Positions 1 to 16,401 of a stretch of 64,000 nt of DNA are shown piece after piece. Under the pieces are notes generated by a model. That model searched no databases and was not told where the DNA came from. It worked only from the letters and a program-made list of their open reading frames with translations. Every line of letters starts with the position of its first letter. Within the stretch, counting starts at the first letter, position 1. Source of the stretch: Gonium pectorale (lineage: Eukaryota > Chlorophyta > Chlorophyceae > Chlamydomonadales > Volvocaceae); the NCBI GenBank assembly GCA_001584585.1, contig LSYV01000002.1:5174921-5238920 (forward strand), read 5' to 3'. Both the position numbers and the translations under genes were made by a program.

Positions 1-3000
1 CAGCTGCGGGCGGCGCCGGGCTGGACTGGCTGCTGTCGGCTCTGGCGCAGGTGCTGGTGGAGCCGGGCGTCCAGAGGTGCGTGGGATCTGGGATGATGGG
101 CTGGGCTGAGAGGATGGGTATGTTGTGGGTGGGTGATGTCGCCAGATGAGATTATGTCCGCCTCGGCATGCCCGCTGCCTACGGCAGAGTATCAGGTGCG
201 TCCTCGGTCGCCCTCCTGTCGTCGCGTCCTCGATGCATGTACCCGTGCGGTTGCTCTTGCGCACACGCTCCCCAACGCTCCTCCCGCCGTGCAGATGCTG
301 GCCCGTCGTGTGGTGGCAGTGCCTGCACCTTTACCGGGAGGCGGAGGGCCGCCTGGCGCAGGAGGCGGGCGCCCCTATGCTCCCCGCGATGCTGCTGCCG
401 GCGCTGGAGGACATGATGGTGGCGGCGCCGGGAGGAGGCGGAGGCGGGGATGCACACCGCCACCACCACCACCACCACCAGCCTGGTATGGCGTACGCCG
501 CTGCAATGCAGGAACAAGGCGCCGCCGCCGGCGGCGTGGCGGCGGCGGTATCGGATCTGGGCCTTCCGCTGGCCGCATGGACCCTGCAACATGGGGACCA
601 ACTTCCCGGGTGGGTGTGAAGGCGGCAGAGGTCACTGCTGTGATTGGGTAGCTCCGGCCTGGGGAGTCGGTTAGTCGTTGACGGTCTCGTTGGAACGCAA
701 CATGTGCTTAGGCAGTCCCCTTGCTGCGGCTCAGGGTCTCTGCTGTCCCCGACTCAAATCCTTACACAGCGTCATCGCAGCTGCGCTGCCTGTGTGGCTC
801 GGCGGCGCCGGCTCGACGGGCTACGGCGATGAAAGCGCCAGCGGTGCCGTTGAACCGCCACCGGGCCAGGTGTACGCCACCGCCGCAGGCGTCGCGTGCA
901 GCGCCGCCGCGATCCGCGCGGCCACACGGCTCCTGCAGAGCTGCGCGGAGTCCAGCTCAGCATGTGGCGCCGATTCCGGTGGCGGTAGGCGCGGCGCGCT
1001 GCTGCGAGTCCGGCTGCTGCAGCTGCTGTGCGCCTGCCTTGAGTTGCGCCCCGATGCGGCCGGCGGGGCGGTGGAGGCGGGCCTCCTGGGCGCCACGCGG
1101 AGGCTGGTCCTTGACCTGGCCACGCCGGCCGGGAACGGCAACCCATGGGCCGCTACCAGCATGATTTGGACGCTGCGCCTGCACGGCCGGGTGCTGGGGG
1201 CCGTCGTGGACGCGACCGCAGACGCGTCCGCCGGCGCCGCCGCCGCGGGCCTGCATCCCGGCAATGCGGCGGAGGCGCTGGCGGCCGCTGTGGGCTGCGT
1301 GCTCGAGGTGCTTTCGGAAGTTGCAAGCCAGCTCGGGCGTGCGGTTGTCAAGGTGTGGAGGCCGCGGAGGCTGGGTGACGGGGATGCGCCGGCGGCTTTG
1401 GATGGCGGCGGCGGCGGCAGCGTCGGAAAGGAGCTGGAGTGGGATGGCGAACTGCGGGTCGCATGCCTCCATGCCATGGCGCTGGCCTTGGCGATCGTAA
1501 GTAGCGGGCGGCGTCGCCCTCCCTATCGGCTCGAGAGTTTAGCTTCCCCCTTGGCACGGGGCGGAATGTGCAGACCAGTCGGGGTGAACGCCTCGTCGCG
1601 TGTCATCGCAGACCATACACAACCGCGCAAGGCTCTTGGCACTCATTAATCATGGCCCGTCAGCGCGTTGTATGTCGCCTGGCTGCCCCGCCTGCAGGAC
1701 CTGTCGCTTGGGAGCAACCTGCCTGCCGTTGCAGCGCTGGCGGAGAGCGAGGCGGTGCAGGCTTGCTGCCTGGAGGCGGTGGGGCTGGCAGCCAGCGCCC
1801 AAGGTGCAAACGAGGTGCGCCTTGGCATGGATTGCACCGCGCACTGTGCCGTACATGTGATAAGTAGCTGGCAAAACGGGAGCGCCGTAATGGCCCTCGC
1901 TCTGCGACTACCAGTGCATTGCCATGCACATTCAAGGACCCTCGTTGACACCTGCAGTTGCCATGGCCCTGCATTTCTGAAGCTGACGCGCGCCCCGTTC
2001 CGCCGATGCCCAGCAGGTGTCTCCTGCCCTGCTGCTGAGTGCGCTGTCGCTGCTGCACGCCGGCGCTTGCAGCAGCAGCGGCGGCGGTCACGCGTGCGGC
2101 GCTCCCTTGGCCCACCTCGGCCCCGTGGCCCATGCCCAACATTTCCAGCAGCAACAGCACCTCGACCGCCTGCTGCTGCTCACGTGTGCCGCACCCTCCC
2201 CTGCCACCCGGGCGCTGAGCATGCACTGCACTTGGCTAGCCCTCCTGATGCGGGGCGACTCGGCCAGTGCCTTGTTGGGGCAGGGCGGACCAGGGTACGG
2301 CCTTGACCAGCGCGTCAACGGGCTCGTAGGCGACGGCTACGAGGGTCGCGCTGTGACGGAGGACGACCGCCCGGCAGACAGGCTTGACGGAGGGCTCGAC
2401 CCAGGCGAGCGGCTGGAGCTGCTGAGCTGCGCGCTGAGCAACGCCGCGGTCAGCGACTTGAAGAGCATCAGGTCAGGTGCCTCTGGGGGGTGTAGCGCTT
2501 CTGGTTTCTGTACTGTAAGGCCGTGTCTGACTGGCCTGTGTGTTGCAGCATCTGTGTGCACTTCGCCCTGGCGCTTGCCGTCCAGGATTCTAACTCATCG
2601 ATCCCTCCGGCCCCGCCGCTCCTCGCCTCCACCAGCGCACCGGCGCTGCTGGGGCTCAGCCTCATGGTCTGGCCCCCGCACAGCAGCAGTCCCGCGCGCC
2701 TCGACCGCGTCCTGCCCTGGGGCCGCCACGTCCTGCGCTCGGTGCTGGCAGGCGTGTGTGGCGCGCACGGCTTGGGCCCCGCGGCCGCCATGCACTTCCA
2801 GGCTGACCCCGCCGCCGAAGCCGCGCGCGCCAAGCTGCTGGCCGGAGTTCACGCGCTACCCGCCCTGGCCTTCCTCCGCTCCGTTGTGGCAGCAGCCGGG
2901 CTGGACGCTGACACGGCAACGGCACGCGCAGCTGCCGGCGGCCCGGGCGCCGACGGCGGCCGCGCGCGTGGAGTGGCTGGCGGTAGCGGCGGCGCTGCCA

Positions 3001-3590
3001 CCGCTGCCGAGCCACATCTTGGCTGGGTGGCGCCGGAGCTCCGTAGTGCCGCCGCCGAAAACGTGCTCGTTCAGGCCTTGCTGGCGCCGCCTGCGGCCTG
3101 GCTGCAGCCTCTGGCCAACGCCTGCCTGGCCGGGCTGTTGCACGTGGGCGCTCTGGATGACAGCACCCTGGGCCGGGCCCGCAGCGCCGTTGCGGGGCGG
3201 CTGTGGCGATCACAGCAGGGCGCAGCGGCGGGTGGCGGAGGCCTTATTGGCGAGGAGGATGTCTCGTCGCTGAGCGGGCCTGCAGTCTTGCAGGCCCTGA
3301 TGCAGCACGCCCACGACGTGGAGGCAGCCGCGGCTGCTCTGGGAGGTGCGGATGGCGGACCACGTAACGGGCCGCAGTCGCCGTACGCCTCCGACGCCTT
3401 CATGTCATGTGTAGTGCAAGGGACGCTGGTGGCGGTTGCAGTTCGCACGTGGCAGCGTGGTGATGACGGTGGCGGCGGACCGCTGAAGCAGTGGCTTTTG
3501 GCTGGCGCACTGTCTGGCCTTGGTGACGAGGCCTTGCTGCGTTGCTTGGACGAGCAAGTGCGGCAGTGCTCGTATGCCACAGGGGCCTAG
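1..3590 (+). CDS. Large helix-rich protein, 3' part only (909 residues visible)
   Basis: This is the C-terminal part of a long protein that begins upstream of the window. Six exons fit in one phase: 1-76, 295-609, 770-1496, 1698-1814, 2017-2471 and 2549-3590, ending in a TAG stop. The product is rich in Leu and Ala with many helix-like stretches, broken by Gly/Ala-rich inserts typical of GC-rich algal genes. Conserved-looking patches include CWPVVWWQCLHLYREAEG in exon 2, LRVACLHAMALALAI in exon 3 and ICVHFALALAVQD at the start of exon 6. The composition suggests an ARM/HEAT-like solenoid. I do not recognise the family; large scaffolds such as RST1/focadhesin or THADA-type proteins are possible but unsupported. 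No membrane segment or catalytic motif was seen. Exon structure is confident, function is not. Confidence 0.7.
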
Positions 3591-3656
3591 CGTTCAGCAA
3601 CACATGTAGGCGCGGGCCCTCCTCTCCGGCGGGGCCACCAGGCGAAGCTCCGCGCG

Positions 3657-3754
3657 ACAGGCGTGCCCGTATTGATGACTCTACGTCTCTACCTGTGGGA
3701 GCAGGACAGGCGTGCCCGTATTGATGACTCTACGTCTCTACCTGTGGGAGCAGG
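3657..3754. repeat. Tandem repeat, two 49-bp units
   Basis: Positions 3657-3705 and 3706-3754 are two identical 49-bp units beginning acaggcgtgcccg. They lie 67 bases after the stop of the first gene, probably in its 3' untranslated region. Exact identity suggests a recent duplication or an assembly stutter. Confidence 0.9.
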
Positions 3755-4059
3755 ACATGTACTCCAGTCGGCTTCACTCATCGGCTTGGTTCGTTGGTTG
3801 TGCTGTATCCAGGCATATCGTGCGCCTGTACTGCCGGGGCGGTTACTCGCGTGCATAGGGTTTTACCCTACTGGCAGGTCTTGGGGGATGATGTCGCTGG
3901 ATCGTCTCCAGGCCGCTCTATGTACCGGCTGGCCCCCATTCCGTTTGAGCCATCTCCACGAAGCCCGTAGCCTTCATCTCCGTGCGGCATGTGCGCCGTT
4001 TCTCTTGCAGTTTTTGAAACTGAGCTACCTGACACGGTGTACGTGCGCAGTTTCGCGGT

Positions 4060-4064
4060 TGTAA
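4060..4064 (+). terminator. Candidate polyadenylation signal TGTAA
   Basis: TGTAA is the usual polyadenylation signal of volvocine algae. It lies about 470 bases after the stop at 3590, a reasonable 3' UTR length. The word is short and can occur by chance. Confidence 0.35.
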
Positions 4065-4189
4065 CGGCGGTGGGCCCTTTGGCCGGAGGATCACGGGACA
4101 CAGCTTTAAGCGTCTCTGCTTGAGGAAGTATGATGTCCCGCGGGTCCGCCCAATTCTGGCTGCACCTGCATATACGCTTTAGTCCAAAT

Positions 4190-4197
4190 TATAAATA
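4190..4197 (+). promoter_or_regulatory. Candidate TATA box for the RecQ gene
   Basis: TATAAATA is preceded by an A/T-rich run in otherwise GC-rich DNA, about 285 bases before the RecQ ATG. This would give a 5' UTR of roughly 250 bases. Confidence 0.35.
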
Positions 4198-4477
4198 GGC
4201 CTGCCCAAGCATGTCTGACATCAGCTTCAAGTTTACCCGCTTCGTCAATCCAAATCTTGGATCAGGAGTCCCCATGCAAGCAATCGAGCATCCATGCATT
4301 TCGAACTTTCGCCTTTCAGTACGCTCACAAAAGGCGCGATAAGGATGGATGCTAAAGTAATCTGACAGCCCAGGGACGCACGTCCTGGCGGCGTAGTTCG
4401 TAGTGGCATAGAAGCCTGTAGATTATCTAAACGGAGAGGAGTCACAGGCAATCAATGCGACCAGACCAGCAGGCAGC

Positions 4478-9501
<5,024 letters not shown>

Positions 9502-11171
9502 TGGGGGCGCGATTCTCAGCTTTGCTTGTGTACAGCATGTGTTACACGTTTCACATTGCACTGCTACTCGGCGTTGTGCACCTTGCTGTGCAACGCTGTG
9601 TCTGCATGCTGGGTAGTGTTGAATGGGTCGTCGTGCACGCCGTATGGAATAGAGCACTTTTTGAATGTGAACCAATAGTGACGGGCTGATACTGCAAGGA
9701 GGTGCTCCTCGCAAATGCCCTACGGACGCGTACAGGATGTCTGGCATATACCGGTAATCTGCACGGCAGGCGCACATGCAGGATGTTACGGCATGGGAGA
9801 TGAAGGCCTGCCTCTTGCTGGCTGGTTTTGCAGGATGAACTGGTTTAGCTGCTGGATTTCGGGATTCGTAATAATGAACCCATGCCAACTGGACGCAAAT
9901 TGCATTCAATTGGCATGGGGTCATTCTTACGATTTGCGGTTTCTGTTACACTCAAACTTGTCGCCTCGGTTGACAAGGCCGCACACTTGTGCACGTGGTC
10001 TCTGTTGACGCAGCCTGACGACTTCCATGCCATGTTGGCCATCATGATGCTGACTGCCTACTGATAGATTCTTGGTGCAGCTAACGGGTGCTGGGTTGCT
10101 GTCACACGTTGTCGTACAGCGACTCTTTGTCATTTAGCAGCACATGCCGTCCTTCACCAATGAGGGGATGAAGGCCGTCCAGTGCTTAATCCCGCCTTCC
10201 GTGTAACCTCCTTCGTTCTTCCCAGACTATGCACTCGCCCACATTCTATCAGGGATTTCCCAGCTAACACGCCAGAGCTGATATTCAACACCTCGTGTAT
10301 TCCAACAGCGGCGGCATCGCTTCTTAATCACACAAGGCCCTTCGTGAGGCTAGGAACGCGGTCGACTCCACGGTCTCCGTCACCGTCGACAGCAACCCCA
10401 AATGGACCGGTTTAACATCCAAGCAGCAAAACCGGGCCCAACCGAAGATACGCCATCGATTCCTACTACTAATTTTAATTGCATGTGACCGTTGGCTCCG
10501 CACGACAAGCCTCGCCCTACATTTGTCCTGAAGTCCACACGTGACGTGATCCAGCACCACTCGAAACCCAGCGCCGTACGCCCACACTCACTGAACAAGT
10601 TTACGCAGTGCGGCCAGTTGGCACCGAACCGAATGTGGGCTTATGTAGTACTCCCAACACGCAGCATGCACTATATTCGGGATGACGTGACGAGCAAATC
10701 CTTGAAGAAGAGAGCGGCACACAGGCAATCCCTGCGGTCCCAGCCTGCTTACCGTACACCGTACGCAATACAGACCACATACCGAGGCCGAGGTTAGTTC
10801 AGCACGGCACACACAGCCGGCTGATGATACGACGCCTTACCAGAAAGCAATATGGTAACGTTTGCATCATATGCACATACCCCTGTTGCCATCTCACTCA
10901 GGCTTTTGGCCCCCCGGGCCCCCAATCATTCGTTTAGTTATGGGCGTTTCAATGTCGTGGTGGTGATTGGGAGTTAAGCCTCTGCCGTTTGGAATAATAC
11001 CGTCTCGCCACGCTGTAAGTCTACGCTCAATACCGGCCACATCGCGCACATGTCCATGGTGTCACCAGCAGGACACCGGCACAAAGCACAGACTCTCAGG
11101 CCATGATACCGTCATCCGTAGCCTGCACACAGCCCCTCGCACCACGCAGCCCAGGGCACCGCCTCAAAGCC
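9502..11171. other. Convergent intergenic/UTR region
   Basis: The RecQ gene (+) and the bZIP-like gene (-) end toward each other here. No convincing coding exon is present. It contains a near-perfect palindrome at about 9862-9936 and a TGTAA at 10202-10206 that could end RecQ transcripts. The rest shows nothing I can name. Confidence 0.55.
9862..9936. repeat. Near-perfect palindrome able to form a long hairpin
   Basis: The core 9873-9925 (53 bp) pairs with itself along almost its entire length: the left arm aatgaacccatgccaac matches the complement of the right arm ending ttggcatggggtcatt. Pairing continues outward with a few mismatches to about 9862 and 9936. The unpaired centre is tiny. It lies about 370 bases after the RecQ stop, possibly in the 3' UTR. 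Confidence 0.8.
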
Positions 11172-12975
11172 TCAATCGGGCACGCCCGCAGCGGCTGCCG
11201 CTATCCCCGTTGCGCTCGGGAAGAACGGATACGCGTGAACCGCCGCCCTCGAGAATTGGAGCCAGCTGAGCGTCCGCCCAAACACAAATCCTCTGACGAG
11301 GAGGTGCGCGGCGCTCTCCTTCCGCATGTTCCTCTCAAGCGCCGGGAGAAGCTCAAAGTACTTGAGCGTGCCCTGCTCTGGAGACACGGTGGGAAGCGGG
11401 GTCGGGCACCAGGGCCCCGCCGCCTGGGCCTGGCTGTCCTGGAACATCTGCGCCTTGAGCGAGCGGCGCTCGGCCATGACCCGCTCCATGAGCTCGTTGA
11501 AGATGCTGTACACGGCCGACAGGTCCATGACTTGCTCCGCTGTCAGGTCCAGCATCTTGGTCACCTTCTGCCAGTAGCCGGGCGGCGGCGCAGCGATCTG
11601 CATCGCCTCCATGTGTGTCTGTGGCGGCGGGCAAGGCGCAGGAGGTACAACGTTTCAGGACCAATCTGATTGCGTGGAAACAGGTTGTGTGGCGACGGTA
11701 TGCTTAACAGCAACAAACCAATACCGCCGGCATGGAAAAGTGAGCCGACTGAACCTGCCTGCATGAACGACATCATGGCTTCGGGCGCCAGCACCGAGGC
11801 GTGCCGGAACAGGAAGGCGTTCTCCGCGAGCAACTTCCGCATCCGCTCTGCGGCGGGCTCATCGTCGGGTTGGGTCTCCAGCTTGAGTAGCAGCACCGAG
11901 AGCTCCGGTAGCCAGGCCTTCCACGCCTCCAGCAGCTGCTGTTTGCCGATGGAGCGCAGGCTGCGCAGTTGCGGTCAGGCACCAAACTTTCATTGAGGAC
12001 CTACTTGGACTAGGCTGGGGCTCGTAGCGAGAGCCGCCAGGCCGACTGGCTATTACGCCCTAGGCCTGGGCTTCGTACACGTTATGTGATGCGTTGTGTT
12101 GGCCACCCAATACCAATTAACGGAGCCGAGAGCTGGCCATTACGGGAGCAGATGCCTCTGGCCTTCAGCACGCACCTCTCATCGTCGTAGGAGGGAATCA
12201 GCTCGGGCGCCAGCAGCAGCCTCGCGCTACCAGGCGTCCTTGCGAGTTGTGCCATGGTCGTAGCGGCCTGGAACGGCTGCGAAGCTGATGCAAAGCCATC
12301 CCCCTCTTTACTTGGCACGGGTGCAGTCGGAAACGGCGGCTGCATGTGGCACCCTAAGCTCGCGATGCGCAGCTGGTAGTCGCGAATTCGCAGCACGTCG
12401 TTCAAGATCCTCGTCCGATATTTGAGTTCCGCGTTGCGCTGCACCAGTGCAGCAAAGCGCTCCGCTTCGGCGGCCGCAACCGCCTCCAGCTCCTTTACCT
12501 GAGTGGGTATGTTTTGCACCAACCGGCGCGCTGTGATCGAAGCCCAGTCCCGCAACTCTCCCTTCATCGTCCCATGACCAGTGTAGTCATTGCGCTGTGT
12601 ATCCCTGGGCTGCCATTGGCTGCCACGAACGCCCCAGCTACACCCAGCCTTCGGATGTCCACCCCCCTTCCCCTGACGCGTCCCATTGCGGTCTCATCCC
12701 CCCCATGCTTCGCTGTTCCTAACCTTGTCGACGTCCCGGACTCGGCGTTTCCCGCCTGGAGCGGAAGGCAGACTTGGAGGCGCCGGTCTCTCGCGTGCGC
12801 CAAGACGCGACCCCGATTGCCTAGCGCTTTCATCGCACCGCTGCTGTGAGTTCCCGGGACCCGACTGCTGTTCCAGTTGCAGCGTTCGCGCCACTGCAGC
12901 ACCCTCATAGTCCGCTTCTAGAAACGCAAACATATCACGAAAAATGTCTTCATCTACATTCATTGCGTTGCTCAT
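11172..12975 (-). CDS. bZIP-like coiled-coil protein, probable transcription factor
   Basis: The gene runs from ATG 12975-12973 down to a stop at 11172. The N-terminus begins MSNAMNVDEDIFRDMFAFLE, a short acidic segment, followed by a linker with the basic patch GKRRVRDVDK that ends at a probable donor near 12712. The next exon (below about 12575) carries a Leu/Ala/Glu-rich helix (KELEAVAAAEAERFAAL, then LNDVLRIRDYQL) with zipper-like spacing. Later exons hold LLKLETQPDDEPAAERMRKLL (about 11760-11900) and a C-terminal helical region with LTAEQVMDLSAVYSIFNELMERVM (about 11480-11560). This layout resembles algal bZIP factors with conserved helices after the zipper, but a full N-x7-R/K basic region was not found, so DNA binding is uncertain. 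Internal exon borders were not all fixed. Confidence 0.5.
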
Positions 12976-13382
12976 GCTAAAAGGCTAGCATCAAAAAATG
13001 GGACCAACGTCTTCATGCTGTAGATACACGACGGTTTCCGCACGTAGTAGCGGAAACCTAGGTGTCCTGCGTTCGGCTGGCAAGCGTTGTGCACGTCGGT
13101 AGTACGGCAGTACGAGACCGGTGGGCCAGTGTTTCTTAGTTAGCCGCACCGGTCGGTGCTAGCTAATTCGCGAGTTTCCTTTCGTTGGATCTGAGCCAAA
13201 CGCCGTGCCGAACTGAGCCAAATACGTTACAGTCCCTGGCCAGTCTCGGCTCAGTGGATCAGGGCTCGCCCCCCATCCCCCGCACTCTCTTTCTTGCTTG
13301 CAGGCACCCTACCCGCGGCGGAGCCGCGGCTAAGCGACGCAAGACGCAATGCTGGAAACCAACTTCATATTCGGTTGTTTAG
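12976..13382. other. Upstream region of the bZIP-like gene
   Basis: No gene is recognised. It holds a perfect 9-bp inverted repeat at 13033-13058 and further GC-rich imperfect inverted repeats around 13120-13165 containing accggt. Some of this is presumably the promoter of the bZIP-like gene. Confidence 0.5.
13033..13058. promoter_or_regulatory. Perfect 9-bp inverted repeat upstream of the bZIP-like gene
   Basis: ggtttccgc and gcggaaacc flank an 8-base spacer, 58 bases upstream of the bZIP-like start codon. It could be a protein-binding dyad or a 5' UTR hairpin. Function is inference. Confidence 0.4.
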
Positions 13383-15125
13383 TTAGTGGGCAAGCCTATA
13401 ACGTCGTGGGACGTGGGCGTAGGCGTGGGCGTTTTCCCTGTGGCTGGAGCGCACCCCATCCCGCCGTACGTGTGGTACCCCGCCCTATGGCACGCATGGC
13501 CATTACGGGACCCGAGGGAGGCCACTGGCGAAGTAACCGCAGCCGTCCATGAGACTGTGCAGGTGTTGCCCTGACTGTCCCTTGTGGTGGCTCTGCCGGC
13601 GTGCGTCCGGCGTGCTCAGTTCCGGGCTTCTTCCCACGTTCCCAGCTGTTCCCAGCCTCAATCGGTGCAAGCTGGGGCGCCGTATCGTAGGTAGACAACC
13701 TGTGCATTGAGGTTCGCACAAGGTTTCGTAAGGAGGTGACTATCCCAGCAACAACCGAGCCAGTGCCCGTCACCAGGCTTTGCGGCTGCCTTAATCTGGC
13801 GTTGCTGTACTGCTATTTTGAACGCGGTGTGTATCGAAATCGTGCTGTGCGCTGTCTTGGTTCCGGCTGGTAGTTTTGCTGGGCGGCACCTGCAACTGTA
13901 ACTGCCGTGCCAGATCAGGGGATTGGGGTGGTGGCGATGGACACTACCCATCACGCGGTAGTGCCGTGACCGCGGCGCAGCGCCTTTTGCAGCTGCCTCG
14001 TCAGCCTTGTGTTGCCCATGGGCCAAGACGCCCATGAGCAGGCCGAAGCAGGCGAGGTCGCGACATGGGGCTGTGCCGAGGGGCCAAACGGCTCGTATGG
14101 GCACTTGTAACACACACACACACACACATGGCGCCTCGGCCCATGAGGAGCTAGTAGCCGCCCAGGGCATGCACGTATTCCGAACGTTGTGCACGACACA
14201 TGGCTGACATGTTGGAGTTAACCACTCCATTACTGGCAGCATTTGTGGCGAGTGCACTGCGTGGTATCAAGGTGGCCATAGGAGCAGCAGTATGGGGTCA
14301 GGGACGGCGGGTAGCAAGTGCATCGTGCCGTACATCCCACACTATTCGCACCCGCCTGCCAGCCCTTCTCCAGAGGCGATTTGGGAGCTGGCATCCTGAG
14401 GGACGAAGGCCTGACGGACGCCAGCAGGGTCTGGATCCCGGCAATCCCGAGTATGTGACGAGGTTCACGGGTAAGGGGCTCACGAGCTTTCACTCCTGCC
14501 GGCAGTGCAAACCACATCAGCCGTCGTACTTATATGTAACCCTACCGCACTTGCACCTGCTTCCTCTTCCGCAGGCAGCTTGCTGACGGACACACGGCTG
14601 AAGCCATGCCATGCTCCTGGACCCCGACAACATCTGCCTTGTCTATACGCCCAAGCTCCAAGGGCAAGCGGTGCATAAGGGCGGGGATGCGCCCGGGCAC
14701 ACGGACTTTCCTGGCACCCATTTTGAACGTCTAACATGATCCTGCCACGCCAACCCGCGCACCTAACCCGCCCAACATTTAGGATCCCTGGCCCACCAGA
14801 CGGCTGCGAGAGACGGTGTGCTTCGACGGCCTGTGCCCGGCGGGCCATTGAACGCCACGCGCCAGGCCGGAGGACTGAGTAAGCACCAGAAAGCCATCCG
14901 TGCCATCATCAAGTGGACTTGCCCAAGCTGCCAGAAGCAAGTTCACATCCTGATACGGAGGGGTTTGCCAAGCTCGTCGCCTGGCGGCTACAGGTTGAAG
15001 CCGAGCAACACCAGATGGCAGTGGACGGCTCGGACGGCCAGGCGGCCGGGAGACGAGATGGCGGCCGTGGTCGCAGACGGGGACGGGGCCGACGAGGTGG
15101 GCGGGGCAGGGGCCGAGAATCATGA
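13383..15125 (+). CDS. Possible gene, exon structure unresolved (Arg/Gly-rich C-terminus)
   Basis: Several stretches look coding but could not be joined. 13383-13563 reads KPITSWDVGVGVGVFP then PPYVWYPALWHAW and ends at a plausible GT donor. An ATG at 14200 opens MADMLELTTPLLAAF up to a donor near 14270. The frame open from 14883 reads HPDTEGFAKLVAWRLQVEAE and then an Arg/Gly-rich tail (RRDGGRGRRRGRGRRGGRG), stopping at 15125. An RG/RGG tail is common in RNA-binding proteins. Competing frames are open over parts of 14780-14910, and no domain was recognised. This may be one gene, two, or a decayed copy. Confidence 0.25.
14109..14128. repeat. (CA)n microsatellite
   Basis: About nine to ten CA units are uninterrupted here. 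Confidence 0.9.
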
Positions 15126-15137
15126 GCAAGACCACCC

Positions 15138-15641
15138 ATGAGTGCGCAGCTACTTAATGGACGTGATGGGACGTGCATGTTAATCATGACCCGGGGCTGG
15201 GTGTGGAACTGCGGCTCAGGTGAGCTTAGGGAATACGGTTGGTGTCATGTTCGTCGAGGCCTGAGGCGCATAGGCGTGCATGCCTGGGGTGTTGAGGGTT
15301 GCAAGAGTGTGCTGGTAGATGACGTACGTATTGCAGAGGTTGCAGCGGGTGTTGCCTGGCGATTGACCGAATGGTACTAAATATGGGGGGTGGTGGGAAA
15401 TAGGCTGTCCAGCGGGTCCAGGGGGCGTATCCAACGGGTCACGGAAGCGGGAGACGGGAAGGAGAGGTAGGGATGACAGTTACCTCGGTTTGCGGTTGTC
15501 ACGCCATATCATGTGTTTGTCAGGATGCGTGGCAATGCGGGGAAAAAAGAGAAACCTGCACAGAAAGAGGGAGCCCGCCTCTACGGCCATACACGCCCGA
15601 AGGCGTGACGTTTCCAATAGGGCGGGCGGGAAGAAAACACG
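15138..15641 (+). repeat. Direct duplication, left copy
   Basis: This 504-bp segment recurs at 15898-16401, offset 760 bp. The copies appear identical for about 430 bases, then show a few substitutions before diverging at about 15642/16402. The right copy starts at the first base after an N gap. This is either a recent duplication or an assembly overlap placed twice. The small ORF inside (15138-15380) has no recognisable product. Confidence 0.9.
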
Positions 15642-15745
15642 GACTCAGGAGGCGATGTGGCCGGCAGCGGTCAGGGGCGTGTCGACATGGCGGCATGCAG
15701 AAGCACACCAAAGCACTCCCACGCCCAGTAGCTGAGCGCGAGGAC
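15535..15745 (-). repeat. Dispersed repeat, copy A
   Basis: On the minus strand this matches copies at about 16295-16440, 49985-50095 and 60975-61600. It contains the shared segment reading (minus strand) cccgccctattggaaacg, a UUCG-loop hairpin at 15592-15607, gccgtagaggcgggctccc and a T6 run. Its outer part (about 15655-15740) aligns well with the complement of 60985-61080. No protein domain is visible, which suggests a non-autonomous transposable element or SINE-like unit. Confidence 0.7.
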
Positions 15746-15877
15746 CGGTGGTGAACCCTTGCGTCTATGTATTTATGGCAACAGGTAGCTCGCTCCTCCG
15801 AAGTTGTACCGGTACGCAACGAACACTGAAGGGGCTGGGCTGGAGCCAAGCCGGATCTAACCCGTACCGGGATTCGT

Positions 15878-15897
15878 NNNNNNNNNNNNNNNNNNNN
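15878..15897. other. Assembly gap (20 N)
   Basis: Twenty Ns, the same size as the second gap, so the length is a placeholder. The gap sits between the two copies of a 504-bp duplication. Confidence 0.98.
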
Positions 15898-16401
15898 ATG
15901 AGTGCGCAGCTACTTAATGGACGTGATGGGACGTGCATGTTAATCATGACCCGGGGCTGGGTGTGGAACTGCGGCTCAGGTGAGCTTAGGGAATACGGTT
16001 GGTGTCATGTTCGTCGAGGCCTGAGGCGCATAGGCGTGCATGCCTGGGGTGTTGAGGGTTGCAAGAGTGTGCTGGTAGATGACGTACGTATTGCAGAGGT
16101 TGCAGCGGGTGTTGCCTGGCGATTGACCGAATGGTACTAAATATGGGGGGTGGTGGGAAATAGGCTGTCCAGCGGGTCCAGGGGGCGTATCCAACGGGTC
16201 ACGGAAGCGGGAGACGGGAAGGAGAGGTAGGGATGACAGTTACCTCGGTTTGCGGTTGTCACGCCATATCATGTGTTTGTCAGGATGCGTGGCAATGCGG
16301 GGAAAAAAGAGAAACCTGCACAGAAAGACGGAGCCCGCCTCTACGGCCATACACGCCCGAAGGCGCGACGTTTCCGATAGGGCGGGCGGGTACAGAGCAA
16401 G
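15898..16401 (+). repeat. Direct duplication, right copy
   Basis: This is the second copy of 15138-15641. Late differences include gacgga for gaggga and cgcgacgtttccgat for cgtgacgtttccaat, so it is not a perfect artefactual copy of the left one. Two haplotypes or two repeat copies would both explain this. Confidence 0.9.

Larger units (their letters stand above)
3591..4477. other. Intergenic/UTR between first gene and RecQ gene
   Basis: No coding region is recognised. The stretch holds the 49-bp tandem repeat, a TGTAA signal at 4060-4064 that could end the first gene, a TATA-like element at 4190-4197 and a short upstream ORF at 4455-4508 that overlaps the RecQ start codon. Confidence 0.6.

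Noticed and set aside
821..1477. Long minus-strand open frame opposite exon 3 of the first gene
   Set aside because: It is a shadow of a GC-rich coding exon; the plus frame fits exon phases and the minus frame has Ser/Thr/Pro/Ala-rich noise.
12564..12908. Minus-strand open frame of 114 codons overlapping the bZIP-like N-terminal exon
   Set aside because: The alternative frame starting at 12975 has an acidic N-terminus, better composition and a plausible donor; this frame is a shadow.
15138..15380. Small ORF (80 codons) repeated exactly at 15898-16140
   Set aside because: Its repetition follows from the DNA duplication, and the product has no recognisable feature.
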